DNA from: Xenorhabdus budapestensis
GTDB lineage: Bacteria; Pseudomonadota; Gammaproteobacteria; Enterobacterales; Enterobacteriaceae
Direction of reading: 5' to 3'
DNA: 64,000 bases
Assembly (NCBI RefSeq): GCF_002632465.1
Contig: NZ_NIBS01000007.1
Location: 1 to 64,000 of the forward strand
In this document: one piece after another, positions 30,015 to 40,671 of the stretch
Layout: each line of letters begins with the position of its first letter
How positions within the stretch are numbered: position 1 is the stretch's first letter
Position numbers and translations under genes: made by a program
Notes under the pieces: model-generated
Seen by the model: the letters and a program-made list of their open reading frames with translations, nothing else
What the model was told of the DNA's origin: nothing
Database searches by the model: none

Positions 30015-30118
30015 CTCTGTACTCCCTTTTTCAATACCGTATTTTGTGACGTTATCCTGAATAACGGACTTAATTCGCGTGTGGTGACCAAACCATTGGC
30101 AGTGATGACTCATGGCTG

Positions 30119-33100
30119 TCACTCCTGTGACTTATTCAAAACTGGCTCATCAAAAAACCAATATCTCTGCTCATCAAACGGGTAGCCGGGAATATCAACG
30201 TATACCCCCTGACCATGAGCAAAAGCCCGCCAGTCTATGCAAGCGCCCGCAAGCCAATCGCCCGCCAACTGTTTCAACGCAGGTAATGCAGTGGAAAATT
30301 CAACCTGTTTTTTGGAGGAGCGACTTTTTGAAGAAACCACTCCCATCGCAACCACCCCCTCTGTAGGTGCCCCGTTTTGCTCCGTGATAATCCACTCCAG
30401 CGTTGTGATGAGTTTTTCTAAATCATTAACGATGATCGCCGCGCGGAATGGCAGATCCGAGCGGCCAGTCTGAACACTGTAAGCCAGATTTCTTAACGTA
30501 AACGCGTTATCATTGCTGGCTGATTTTTCCTGATGTATATAGTCCAGCCACTGACTCAGATAAGCTTTTAAGGTTTTCTCGGATTTCGCAGAGATGGGGA
30601 TTAAAAAGTGCTCTTCCCTTTGGGAGAATACCGATGCCGATGCCGCTGACGGATAAGGTGCTTCCAAAATGACATGCGCATTTACCCCCGTGATCCCAAT
30701 CGAGTTCAACCCGACTCGCCTTGGCTGTGTTTTGTCTGAGTTGGTTTGTTGCCACAAGATCGGCTCACACGGAAAGAACAAGGGCGTATTTTCAATAAAA
30801 ATCGAGGGGTGTAATTTAGAGAAAGAAGCAATAGGCGGGATTACTCCATGCTTCATGGCCAATATCACTTTAATCAGTGATGCCATACCAGAAGCGGCTT
30901 CCAGATGACCAATGTTGCCTTTCACTGCACTGACGACACAACGATGTGAAACAACCTGATTTGCTGAGAAAACCTTTTTAAAAGCCGCAACTTCGCTGAC
31001 ATCATTAAATTGAGTCGCAGAGCCATGAGCCTCAATATAATCAACCGAACAAGGATCGATTCCCGCTGATTGATAGGTATTTCTGATATTTTCTTCTTGT
31101 TTCTCAACACTCGGTGCCATTGACGAGAAGGCACTGCGGCCATTGTGAGAAATTCCTACACCCCTGATGATTGCCCGGACAGGATCATGCTCAAGGCGCG
31201 CCTGTTCCAAAGACTTAATCATGACGGCGCCTACGCCTTCGCCCCGGATATAACCATCTGCCGTGTAGTCAAAAGGGGCCATTTTGCCGGACTGGCTGAG
31301 AATTCCGCCCTGATCCCGAATATAAAACTCCATAAAATCAAGGATAACTTTAACTCCCGCGACAATGGCGACGTCACAATCCCCCTGTAAAATAGCCTGC
31401 CGGGCTTTTTGCAGAGCGACAAACACACTGGCACAGGCGTTATCGACCACTTCACTCGGCCCGGTAAAATTGAAGAAATAGGAGATCTGATTAACCATCA
31501 TGCCCAGACTGAGGCCAGACTGTAATCTGCCACATTCTCCAATGTTGTTGATCAGAGAATTGCTCTTAATCAGGGATTTGTAATCGGTGGAATCAACGGC
31601 AACAAATAATCCGACTTTACGCTGTGTGAGGTATTCCAGCTCATAACCAGCATGTTCAACACATCGCCAGATACACTGCATGAGCAGGCGTTGCTGTGGG
31701 TCCATCTGTTTTGCCGTTTCGGCATCAATGCCCCAGAATTCAGCATCAAACTGATCGATATCCTGTAAAAAACCGGAAGACTGCATACGTTTTATCGCAT
31801 CTTCCTTGTCGGAAGGTGTGATAATGTGACGTCGTTGCCACTCTTCCTGCGTGATCCCTTGAATAGAAATGGTTTTTTGCACAATGTTCTGCCAGTACGC
31901 TTCCGCATTTTTAGCCCCCGGAAACGCACAGTCATATCCCACAATGGCAAAAGATGGCATCGTGGCAGGGACAGGTATCGCCGGTGATGGTTTGTCAGGA
32001 AATGATGTGTCAGGAGATTGAGTGCCAGAAGTGGCTAAATGGATCTGCTCTGGCAAAAGCTGTATCAGATGTTCTGCCACACGGTTCAGTGTGTTGAATT
32101 CTAGCAAGCTCGCCTGTGACAATGTTACCCCAAAGCGGGAATTAATATACTCGGCCAGCTCAATTAGCCCGACAGAATCCATGCCATAGTCGCCAAACTG
32201 CCGGTGGATATCTATTGCATCACTACGCATACCCAATAGTTCAGATAATTTTCCGGCAACAATATCAGCAACCTCTTTAGCTGATGAAGCCGTTAAAACC
32301 CCATTGGCTGTCTCTGAGGAACCGGGTGCATCCACACACTGTTTGATTTGATCAATGACTTTGTTAGCAGTATCTAACGCTAAAAACGTTGCGCCGGTAT
32401 AGTTCAAGTCAAAATGCTGATTAAGATAATTACCTAACTCACTCAGGCTCACAGAATCCATCCCATAATCACCAAACTGGCGATCCCTATCGATATCTGT
32501 ACCTTTTATCGACAACAGTGCAGATAACCCCTCCAGCACCGTTTTATCAATATTTTGCTCGTGCGATAGATCTTCATTATTTAATTCTGGCAGCGGTTTG
32601 ACAGGAGAAGGATCGTCAGAAAATCTCAGGTAATTCCCAATCTTTTGACCATCGCCCTTCATCACACCAAACTGTGAGAAAGGTGAACGAAGCGCCATTT
32701 CCAGTGTTTCCAGCGCGGTTTTTGTATCCAAGGGCACAATACCAAAGGTATCAAACATGTATTTTTCCACCCTCGGCGTTACGTTCATGCCGCCTTCCTG
32801 CCAAAGAGGCCAGTTAATTGACAGACTTTTTCCGTTCCTTTTTTTCTGCCGAACTAAATCCTCACGATACTCAGCAAAATTATCCAGAAAGGCGTTTGCC
32901 GCCGCGTAGTCTATCTGGCCGATATTCCCCAGAGAGGCAAGTGAAGAGAACATGATAAAAAATGCCAGAGGCTCGTGTTGGGTAACTTCATCCATCAGAC
33001 AGGCCGCCAAAGCCTTCGTGGCGATCACACGGTCAATCTCCTCCTCGGTTTTATTGATAATCAGAGCATCATGGATGACACCGGCACAATGGATAACACC

Positions 33101-36100
33101 GTGCAGAGAGCCAAAGCGCTGCCGAATAAGCGTGATGGTTTTTTCCAGCGTTTCGCGGTCATTGACATCGCACGGCACATATTCGGCTTTTATTCCGCGT
33201 CTTCTTAGTGCATTCAGTTGAGCTTCTTTATCGGCATCAATGGCAGAACGCCCCGACAGCACAAGATGTGCCCCCGTTTTTGTTCCGATATATTGCGCAA
33301 TCTGGTATCCCAATCCTCCCAGACCACCGGTAATCCAAACCACCCGGCATTCATGATTAAGCCATTCATGATTAAACAAAGAAGGAATATTCGTTAAAGC
33401 AGTCGGTTCTACCGCTTTTTGACGCCATACAAAGCGATGCCCCTCTTTCTGGTAGAGCACAGCGATATCTTGATTTGAAGAAAGGAGTTCTTTTTCAGCA
33501 TGTCGGCAGAAAGTTTCACCGTCTGCATTGTCCAGTGCGGCATCCAGAATAAGTTTTGTCTGTACCGCAGGAAACTCCATGCTGATGGTTCTGAGTGCGC
33601 CCAACAAAGCGCGATAAGGCAATCCGCTCTCTTTCCACGGCGCAAAAACCGCGATTAAGGCGGGCAATGCCTGACCAGAACGAATTCGCTGCTGACAATA
33701 ATCAACTAATCGCAGAACGAGACCGGACAACGAGGCAGGACATGGATTCTCTGTATGAAGATCATTCTCGGTATAGAGGTAATGTATGTGCGCCGCACCA
33801 GATATCGAAGCCAATTCAGTCAGTGAAGTTTCATCCACATCCCCGATAACAAATAAGTCAGTGCTCTCAGGTTTGATTGCGCACGCCATTCTCTGACGGA
33901 TATCACATCGTTCCCAACCCGATGTATAGAACAGCGTCGAAGTAGTATCTTCCGTTGACTCAGGAAAAATTGATTCAGCAAAAGTCTCTGCCTGAACTTC
34001 CGACTCAAGTATCCAGTATTTTTCCCGGGCAAAAGGATAAGTCGGTAAACTTAAGCGGCTTGGCCGTATAGGAAAGGATTGGTAATACGCTGACCAATCA
34101 ATGTTATGCCCCTGAGTCCAAGCGCTGGCTATCTGTGCTAGCTGCTCATACTCCTCTTCATGCCTGTCTTTCCCGGCATAAACAGGAATAATTAACTGTT
34201 TTATGTAGTTAGATTTTTCTACTCGTCCCATCCAGCAATGCGTTGATGGTAAACAAGAGAGGGAAAATGTCTTTAAGCTATCAATCAGAGCGGAAAGAGA
34301 ATCCACAACAAAGGTGATCCTCTCCTCCATCTCTTCCCGTCCTGTCTGCAAGGTATAAGCAATACGATGCAGGTACTCCGCTTTGGACGTCTCTGAGCAC
34401 CATTTTGCCTGCTCTCTGAGATACTGTGATAGAGTTTGCGCCAATTCACGATGCTGTTCATGCGTTTTTGCAGATAGCGGTATAACAACCCATTTTGGCC
34501 AATAGGTCTTATTGACGGGATTTAAACCGTTGTTCTGAATGTATTCTTGTACAACCAAGTGAGCATTTGTTCCTCCGGCACCGAATGATGAAATACCTGC
34601 CGTTCTGGGATGCTCCGCTTGATTAACTTGCTGTCCCCGTTTGCTGTGAGCTATCTCACCCAACAGCGGCCTTTTCCAGTCTGCAAGTTCACGCTGTACA
34701 TAAAACGGTAAGACGTCAAAATCGATATTGGGGTTTAATGTACTACTGTGCAAAGAAGGCACTAACTGTCGGTGCTTAATTTGCATGAGTACTTTGGCAA
34801 CCCCCGCAATACCCGCCGCACTTTCGCAATGACCAATATTGGATTTTACCGATCCTATTGCGCAGAATGCGTTCTCTTGTGTGTCGTTCTCTTGTATATC
34901 GTTCTCTTGCAAAAATTGCTGGAATGCCCGGTTGAGACCTGCTATTTCAATAGGATCACCAAGCGAAGTTCCTGTTCCATGCGCTTCAATATAGCTAATG
35001 ACACGCGGATGAACCCCGGAAGACTGGATTGCCTGAGAAATAACTTCAGCTTGCGCGATAGGATTAGGTACGGTGTAGCCGTTGGTTTTGCCTCCGTGAT
35101 TGACAGCGATCCCCTTGATAACGCCATAAATATAGTCACCATTCTCAATCGCTTTCGCCAAAGGTTTCAGTAAAACGGCACCGACCCCTTCTGCCGGAAC
35201 ATACCCGGTTCCTCCCTCGCCAAAGCTCTGGCATCGCCCCTCATCAGACAAAAACTTAGACTGCCCCAGGATTAAATATTTATTAGGATGAATAGAAACA
35301 TTGACTCCACCCGCCAGAGCCATCTCAATATCACCCTGTCTGAGTGCCTGGCAGGCAAGGTAAATTGAAGTTAGTGAAGAAGAACACATGGTATCAACCG
35401 CAAGGCTGGGGCCATTTATATTAAAAAAATGCGATACCCGGTTTGCTATTGAGCCAAAACTTCCGGTCACGATGGACTGCTCAAGCACATTCCCTTTTGT
35501 CAATTCCTCTATGCTATAAAACTCATATTCTCCATACATGACACCAACATATACGCCCATCTTTTTCGGTAGCCGTGTCCAGTCACGGGAGCCTAATGTT
35601 CTGTGGCTATATCCCGCATCCTCAACTGTTTCGTAGGCGCATTGTAAAAATAACCGCTCCTGCGGACTCATCACGCGCGCATCGCGCGGTGACAGGTTAA
35701 AAAACAGCGGATCAAATTCATCAACACCATCAATAAAACCGCCCCATTTGCCATAGGTTTTGCCTCGTTTGGTTTTATCCATGTCGAAATGGCGTGAATG
35801 ATCCCAACGCTCAAAAGGGATCTCAGTAATGCAATCCTGACCTTCTTTCAGGAGCTGCCAAAACTCATGCATATTTCTTGCCTTGGGGAAACGTCCGGCT
35901 AAACCAACAATAGCGATGTCACCTGACTCTGTTGTGCTATTGGCTACTTTGTTTGCCTGAGAGACAGCGTTTGTTTGAGAAACAGAAAGCGGTTCTGTTC
36001 TGCCGGCAACCTGTTGCATCGGCAGGCGAGAGTCAGATGTTATTGATTTCGGTTGGATGTTTTGTTGGTTATTTTGAATCCGCGCCAGCAAAACAGGGTG

Positions 36101-39100
36101 ATGATGTTTAACAAAATAAACCGCCAGTTCCCGAATGGTGAGATATTCAAAAAACAGGGTTTTAGGGAGTACACCGAAGTCCTGTTCCAGTGCCTCTGTC
36201 ATCTTGATGGACAAAATGGAATCTATTCCATACTTCTCCATGCTGGCTTCTTCATCAATTTCTGCCAAGGGGAGACTTACTGCCTTGCACACAACCCGCT
36301 TGATCAAATCCACCGCTGTAGATTCGAGATCGGATGATGCTTGTATGTCCCCTTGCGTTGACTGACCAGACTGGGCGACGAGTAAATTAACGTTATTTTC
36401 TGCATTTGATGGGAATATGGCTTCATAATAAGGGCGAATCCCCAACATTCCTGCTCTGAAACGTTCTATCGCCCCCCCTTCCATCAACATCAATTCACCA
36501 CTGAACTTCTCATGCAGTGCCTGATACAAAGCCTGAAGCGCCATGCGACGGATAAATTCATCCTCACTCACACCGTTATATTGGGGCAGGATCAATGAAA
36601 GTGTTTGCCTTTGAGTCTGTGCTGATTCAGGACACTGTTGGCTGTGACGTGCAAAGTTGTTCACAGCGGCACAATAGGCAGAGAACATTGGATGTTCAGA
36701 ACAGCCTAATACACCATCCCTGCAAGTCAGTATCGTAAAGAAATCAAACAATAAGCCATGAGTAGCCTTTTCCAGCAGCGACAGTCCCTGATAACGTTCA
36801 AGTACTGAGATTATGGTTGCTTTCTCTGCGTACTGCGAAGCCGTAGCGAAGCGTTTACCTACACAGAAAAATACGCCGCGCAGTACACCAAAATTTTGCT
36901 CAATTCTGCCAATAAGTGCCGCTAATGTAGCGGCATCAAGACAGATCACCCCGTCATCAATTACTGTCGTCTTTGACGTTATCGTAATTTGGTATTGATT
37001 TTCTTCAGATTCTCTAGAAACTATTTCACTCAAAGCAATAGCGATGGCTGAATCGGTATGTTCTGTAATGTCCTTGGCAATAAAGCGCCCTATACTGCCG
37101 TCTTCATCAACAATCAGATAAACGGCCTTTTCTTTCCAGGGAGGTGTTAACGCATTGACATTCCTTTCAGAAGAACAGTTTTCAGGAGACCAGACAGACC
37201 AATGAGGGACCCAACGCTCCCCGGATTGCCACAGTACTGCATCATATTTTATCTGTGAGGTTTCCCCTGACAGTTTCTCAGCCAGTCCCTCTGTCTCATC
37301 ACAATAAATCGTCTGACTAAGCAGATTCGCATTATCCTGATAGGCTGTTTTTAATAGCGCTATCACCATGGCATATTCAGGCAGTACTTCTGCTTCTGGC
37401 AATACAAGCTGAATAAGAACAGGTTCTGTGGGAGGAGAGCTAATAAGCCCATTAATTTTTTGGCAAAGCGTTATGACATTATGTTGCCTCTTTGACAAAT
37501 CTTCATCATTACGAAGCTTTGGCAAGACAATATACTCACATGCGTCAGTATCAGACGTGAACCGTTCAGATTGAAGATTATCCAGTTCACATAAGAATAC
37601 GATACGTTTTGCGAAAGTTCGTAACGCAGCATCAGAAGACAACGCCTGGTTTTTCCACAGAGGTTGTAATAAACAAGGTTCAACCTCTGCGGGTAGTGCA
37701 GATTGCGCACCGAACCCCCGACAACTGAAACCTTTAAACCGGATGCACACCTTTCCGTTAATATCACAACAATCTACATCAACTTTTGGGAAAGGATCTG
37801 AGGCACTGCTGTCAGCACTATAACTAATCCAGGCCCAGTGTAATTGGGATTTTTCGTCATGAAACTCAATTTCATCAAGCGCAAAAGGGATTAAACATTT
37901 AGGTGGAATAGGTCTATTGAGATCACCAAAACGCATTAATAGCCCGACGGATGAAAGAAGAGCGCCATCCATTAAGCAAGGATGCAAAACAAACTGTTCT
38001 CTGGTCGGCTCCAGAGATTCAGGCAATGACAGTTTTGCCAATACATGATCCATCCCCACATATAACTCTTCAATGCCCTGATAGTCTGGTGCCATATATA
38101 AGCCCAGGGCATAGTACATTTCATAGTATTGCTTAGGAGAGTATGCGTTTTGCAGATATCTAGATTTCAGATTGTCAATATCATAAACCGGTGGCGGTGT
38201 GAGTACTCTTCGTACAGCAACGCCGGAGTTATGAATAGTCTCCTCTTCTACGCGGCTGTACAGTTGGTATTCTGCTTCATCATTTCCATGATTGATAAAA
38301 CGAATATGTACCCGCTGAGGCTTATCAATAACGCCGATAATCTGGGCCCAGACGACATTTTTCAGTGTCAGCCCTGTTTTTTCGCTCTCTTCTAACAGGG
38401 AATTCGGTTTTGAGCCGAATGAGTGATGTGCAGCAACACGGGCCAGTTCTAAATGTCCGACCCCCGGCAACACGCGAATCCCATGGATCACATGCCCTTT
38501 CAGGCAGAATTCCTCACCAGAAAATGTGGTGCTAAAACGTTGTTCCGCAAAATCAGAGGTATTTTGATGGACAAACGGATGGATAAATTGACTGGAATCT
38601 TCCTGAGACGGTATTTCCTTAGACAATAACTTGCTGGCTTCACCTTTAGGGAGCCAATAACGCTCCTTAGCAAACGGATAGGTAGGTAAAGGAATACATC
38701 GATATTCAGCACTGCCCCAATATTGCATCCAGTCAATATCAACTCCTGCAACCCAACATTTTGCGACGGTTTCTAATGAAGCTATCGGAAAACCATTGTT
38801 CGCCACCGCTTCAAGTTCAATGTGTTGAGCCGTTAAAGCCTCTCCGCGTGCGTTTTGCGCTTGTGTTCCCAGATATTGTGTTCCCAGATATATTGCTGCG
38901 TGTTGTTTTTCCGGGTATTCAACAAACGCTTCTAATACACGCCGTAGTTGTTCAATTGATGAAACTATCGTTGCCCAACGATGCGTAAATGCTTCTCTCC
39001 CGGTACTGAGCGTCCAGGCCAGTTCGTATAGATTGAAATTCTTTGTAAAATCCAGTTCATTGATCGTTTTACGCAGGTTTACTGCCTGTTGGTAAAGCTG

Positions 39101-40477
39101 TTCATTGCTTTTTGCAGACAAACAAACCAATACAGGCGTTTCTGTTGCTGTTTCCGCAAAAGGGCTTATTCTGGCGGCAGATTTGTTATCAGGTTCACGC
39201 AAAACTATGGCCGCGTTCACATTACTGAACCCATAACTGCTGAAAAATATATGTCGGCGTGTACCCTCCTGAGATGGTGGCCAGTCTACCGTCTCTGTCA
39301 GGAACTGAATTCCCTTGCTATCTGATGGAATGTCGGCATTCAATTCTGCTTTATCCAGTCCGCGAATCAGGGGGATCTGGTTATATTTGAATGCCAAAAG
39401 CCCCTTGAGGATGGCGTAAAACCCTGAGCTGGCGTGGTTATGACCAATATTGGGTTTGACCGTACTCACATAACAGGGTGAAGCATCCTGTGAGCGGGCA
39501 AAAACATCCACCAAAGCATTAGCCTCAATCGCATCTCCCATTTGAGAAGCAACACCGTGTGCTTCCACATATTGAATTTGCTCAGATAAAAGGTTTGCCC
39601 GTTTTAATACGGTCTGAAACAGACTGATTTGTTGCTCTTTATTGGGTTGAGCAAATGAATTGGTTTTACCGCCCGAATTATGACCGGTAGCCTGTACCAC
39701 ACCATAAACATGGTGGCACTGGTTTAAGATGTCGCTGTTTCTTTGCAAAAGTAAAGCAGCACACCCTTCTGACGTTCTGTACCCTGAAGCCTTTTCAGAA
39801 AAACTGTGGATATTCTCTCCGCCCGTTTCAAATGGCGTCGCAGTGGTTTCTCCCGCTTTCCAGGGATTCAAAAACAGCGAAACACCTCCCACAATAGCGT
39901 AGTCACAATCACCCGCTTCAAGTGCCTGACATGCCATATCCAAAGCAACAAAAGCACTTGAACATGTTGTATCAACAACGATGGAGGGCCCATTGAAGTT
40001 GAAAAAGAAAGAAATACGATTTGCCAGAAAACAAGGATCGTTCCCCGGAACAATAAACTCCTGGCTTCCCTTATGTTCATCAGGGATCCTGTCTACATAA
40101 GAGTTTAAATACCAGCCATCCTGGGCAACAAATACGCCCACCTTCTTGCCAGATAGCGTTGATGCCGCTAACCCTGCATCTTCAAGGAGCTGCCAGCTAG
40201 TTTGTAGAAACAATCTCTGCCTTGGGTCGGCAAACATAATTGCAGAGCCCGAGAGAGGAAAGATATGTCTATCGAAGTTATCAATATCCTCAAGAAACAT
40301 ACCGCGTATCTTTTCCCTAAGCCCCCATTTAACCGGTGTTTGGCGGTTATTAAGTTGATAGCGCTCTTCTCCTATCACACCAATCAGAGATCCGCCGTCA
40401 ACTAATGTCTGCCAATAATGAGATAATGACAAACCTCCACCGAAATGTGCAGCTACGCCGATGATAGAATATTCCAT
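30119..40477 (-). CDS. Trans-AT PKS: KS-DH-(KR)-ACP / KS-KR-ACP-ACP / KS
   Basis: This protein has about 3452 residues; the start at 40477 (MEYSIIG) has GAGGAG upstream, while the longer in-frame ATG at 40552 lacks one. KS 1-430: Cys172, His307 in HGVAS, His346. DH 635-925: HVIHGIRVLP, His662, Asp837. A ketoreductase-like segment 940-1355 has lost the glycine-rich NADPH loop (DEDGSIG) and the catalytic Ser (LTCRDG), though Tyr and Asn remain, so it is probably structural. ACP Ser1420. KS 1520-1985: Cys1698, His1833 (HGTGT), His1883. KR 2375-2600 is intact (GGLGGLG, Tyr2524). Two adjacent ACPs have near-identical QFGDYGMDSV cores (Ser2675, Ser2768). KS 2842-3270 has NACASV and HGSAT and ends the protein. 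No AT domain is present. Two short tandem duplications lie in linkers or loops. Confidence 0.93.
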   Translation of the reverse strand: MEYSIIGVAAHFGGGLSLSHYWQTLVDGGSLIGVIGEERYQLNNRQTPVKWGLREKIRGMFLEDIDNFDRHIFPLSGSAIMFADPRQRLFLQTSWQLLEDAGLAASTLSGKKVGVFVAQDGWYLNSYVDRIPDEHKGSQEFIVPGNDPCFLANRISFFFNFNGPSIVVDTTCSSAFVALDMACQALEAGDCDYAIVGGVSLFLNPWKAGETTATPFETGGENIHSFSEKASGYRTSEGCAALLLQRNSDILNQCHHVYGVVQATGHNSGGKTNSFAQPNKEQQISLFQTVLKRANLLSEQIQYVEAHGVASQMGDAIEANALVDVFARSQDASPCYVSTVKPNIGHNHASSGFYAILKGLLAFKYNQIPLIRGLDKAELNADIPSDSKGIQFLTETVDWPPSQEGTRRHIFFSSYGFSNVNAAIVLREPDNKSAARISPFAETATETPVLVCLSAKSNEQLYQQAVNLRKTINELDFTKNFNLYELAWTLSTGREAFTHRWATIVSSIEQLRRVLEAFVEYPEKQHAAIYLGTQYLGTQAQNARGEALTAQHIELEAVANNGFPIASLETVAKCWVAGVDIDWMQYWGSAEYRCIPLPTYPFAKERYWLPKGEASKLLSKEIPSQEDSSQFIHPFVHQNTSDFAEQRFSTTFSGEEFCLKGHVIHGIRVLPGVGHLELARVAAHHSFGSKPNSLLEESEKTGLTLKNVVWAQIIGVIDKPQRVHIRFINHGNDEAEYQLYSRVEEETIHNSGVAVRRVLTPPPVYDIDNLKSRYLQNAYSPKQYYEMYYALGLYMAPDYQGIEELYVGMDHVLAKLSLPESLEPTREQFVLHPCLMDGALLSSVGLLMRFGDLNRPIPPKCLIPFALDEIEFHDEKSQLHWAWISYSADSSASDPFPKVDVDCCDINGKVCIRFKGFSCRGFGAQSALPAEVEPCLLQPLWKNQALSSDAALRTFAKRIVFLCELDNLQSERFTSDTDACEYIVLPKLRNDEDLSKRQHNVITLCQKINGLISSPPTEPVLIQLVLPEAEVLPEYAMVIALLKTAYQDNANLLSQTIYCDETEGLAEKLSGETSQIKYDAVLWQSGERWVPHWSVWSPENCSSERNVNALTPPWKEKAVYLIVDEDGSIGRFIAKDITEHTDSAIAIALSEIVSRESEENQYQITITSKTTVIDDGVICLDAATLAALIGRIEQNFGVLRGVFFCVGKRFATASQYAEKATIISVLERYQGLSLLEKATHGLLFDFFTILTCRDGVLGCSEHPMFSAYCAAVNNFARHSQQCPESAQTQRQTLSLILPQYNGVSEDEFIRRMALQALYQALHEKFSGELMLMEGGAIERFRAGMLGIRPYYEAIFPSNAENNVNLLVAQSGQSTQGDIQASSDLESTAVDLIKRVVCKAVSLPLAEIDEEASMEKYGIDSILSIKMTEALEQDFGVLPKTLFFEYLTIRELAVYFVKHHHPVLLARIQNNQQNIQPKSITSDSRLPMQQVAGRTEPLSVSQTNAVSQANKVANSTTESGDIAIVGLAGRFPKARNMHEFWQLLKEGQDCITEIPFERWDHSRHFDMDKTKRGKTYGKWGGFIDGVDEFDPLFFNLSPRDARVMSPQERLFLQCAYETVEDAGYSHRTLGSRDWTRLPKKMGVYVGVMYGEYEFYSIEELTKGNVLEQSIVTGSFGSIANRVSHFFNINGPSLAVDTMCSSSLTSIYLACQALRQGDIEMALAGGVNVSIHPNKYLILGQSKFLSDEGRCQSFGEGGTGYVPAEGVGAVLLKPLAKAIENGDYIYGVIKGIAVNHGGKTNGYTVPNPIAQAEVISQAIQSSGVHPRVISYIEAHGTGTSLGDPIEIAGLNRAFQQFLQENDIQENDTQENAFCAIGSVKSNIGHCESAAGIAGVAKVLMQIKHRQLVPSLHSSTLNPNIDFDVLPFYVQRELADWKRPLLGEIAHSKRGQQVNQAEHPRTAGISSFGAGGTNAHLVVQEYIQNNGLNPVNKTYWPKWVVIPLSAKTHEQHRELAQTLSQYLREQAKWCSETSKAEYLHRIAYTLQTGREEMEERITFVVDSLSALIDSLKTFSLSCLPSTHCWMGRVEKSNYIKQLIIPVYAGKDRHEEEYEQLAQIASAWTQGHNIDWSAYYQSFPIRPSRLSLPTYPFAREKYWILESEVQAETFAESIFPESTEDTTSTLFYTSGWERCDIRQRMACAIKPESTDLFVIGDVDETSLTELASISGAAHIHYLYTENDLHTENPCPASLSGLVLRLVDYCQQRIRSGQALPALIAVFAPWKESGLPYRALLGALRTISMEFPAVQTKLILDAALDNADGETFCRHAEKELLSSNQDIAVLYQKEGHRFVWRQKAVEPTALTNIPSLFNHEWLNHECRVVWITGGLGGLGYQIAQYIGTKTGAHLVLSGRSAIDADKEAQLNALRRRGIKAEYVPCDVNDRETLEKTITLIRQRFGSLHGVIHCAGVIHDALIINKTEEEIDRVIATKALAACLMDEVTQHEPLAFFIMFSSLASLGNIGQIDYAAANAFLDNFAEYREDLVRQKKRNGKSLSINWPLWQEGGMNVTPRVEKYMFDTFGIVPLDTKTALETLEMALRSPFSQFGVMKGDGQKIGNYLRFSDDPSPVKPLPELNNEDLSHEQNIDKTVLEGLSALLSIKGTDIDRDRQFGDYGMDSVSLSELGNYLNQHFDLNYTGATFLALDTANKVIDQIKQCVDAPGSSETANGVLTASSAKEVADIVAGKLSELLGMRSDAIDIHRQFGDYGMDSVGLIELAEYINSRFGVTLSQASLLEFNTLNRVAEHLIQLLPEQIHLATSGTQSPDTSFPDKPSPAIPVPATMPSFAIVGYDCAFPGAKNAEAYWQNIVQKTISIQGITQEEWQRRHIITPSDKEDAIKRMQSSGFLQDIDQFDAEFWGIDAETAKQMDPQQRLLMQCIWRCVEHAGYELEYLTQRKVGLFVAVDSTDYKSLIKSNSLINNIGECGRLQSGLSLGMMVNQISYFFNFTGPSEVVDNACASVFVALQKARQAILQGDCDVAIVAGVKVILDFMEFYIRDQGGILSQSGKMAPFDYTADGYIRGEGVGAVMIKSLEQARLEHDPVRAIIRGVGISHNGRSAFSSMAPSVEKQEENIRNTYQSAGIDPCSVDYIEAHGSATQFNDVSEVAAFKKVFSANQVVSHRCVVSAVKGNIGHLEAASGMASLIKVILAMKHGVIPPIASFSKLHPSIFIENTPLFFPCEPILWQQTNSDKTQPRRVGLNSIGITGVNAHVILEAPYPSAASASVFSQREEHFLIPISAKSEKTLKAYLSQWLDYIHQEKSASNDNAFTLRNLAYSVQTGRSDLPFRAAIIVNDLEKLITTLEWIITEQNGAPTEGVVAMGVVSSKSRSSKKQVEFSTALPALKQLAGDWLAGACIDWRAFAHGQGVYVDIPGYPFDEQRYWFFDEPVLNKSQE
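34871..34915. repeat. 15-bp in-frame tandem triplication inside a KS domain
   Basis: Three tandem units beginning GTTCTCTTG encode QEN-D-I / QEN-D-T / QEN-A in a surface loop of the second KS, just before the conserved SVKSNIGH segment. Confidence 0.85.
38863..38892. repeat. 15-bp in-frame tandem duplication in KS-DH linker
   Basis: The unit GTGTTCCCAGATATT is repeated with one change, encoding YLGTQYLGTQ in the linker between the first KS and the DH domain. Confidence 0.85.
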
Positions 40478-40671
40478 CAATAGCTCTCCTCTTTTTATTT
40501 TGGCAAACAATAAACAATCATTTATTTTAAATGAGTGAAACCAACCCTTCACATAGAGTAAATAGTTCCCCTATGTAAACAGGTTATTTTAAAATAACGA
40601 TCACAGTGATAATTTATTAATTCGTTATCATGAATAGAATTAATTTTTGTTTATTTTAAAAAATAAAATCA

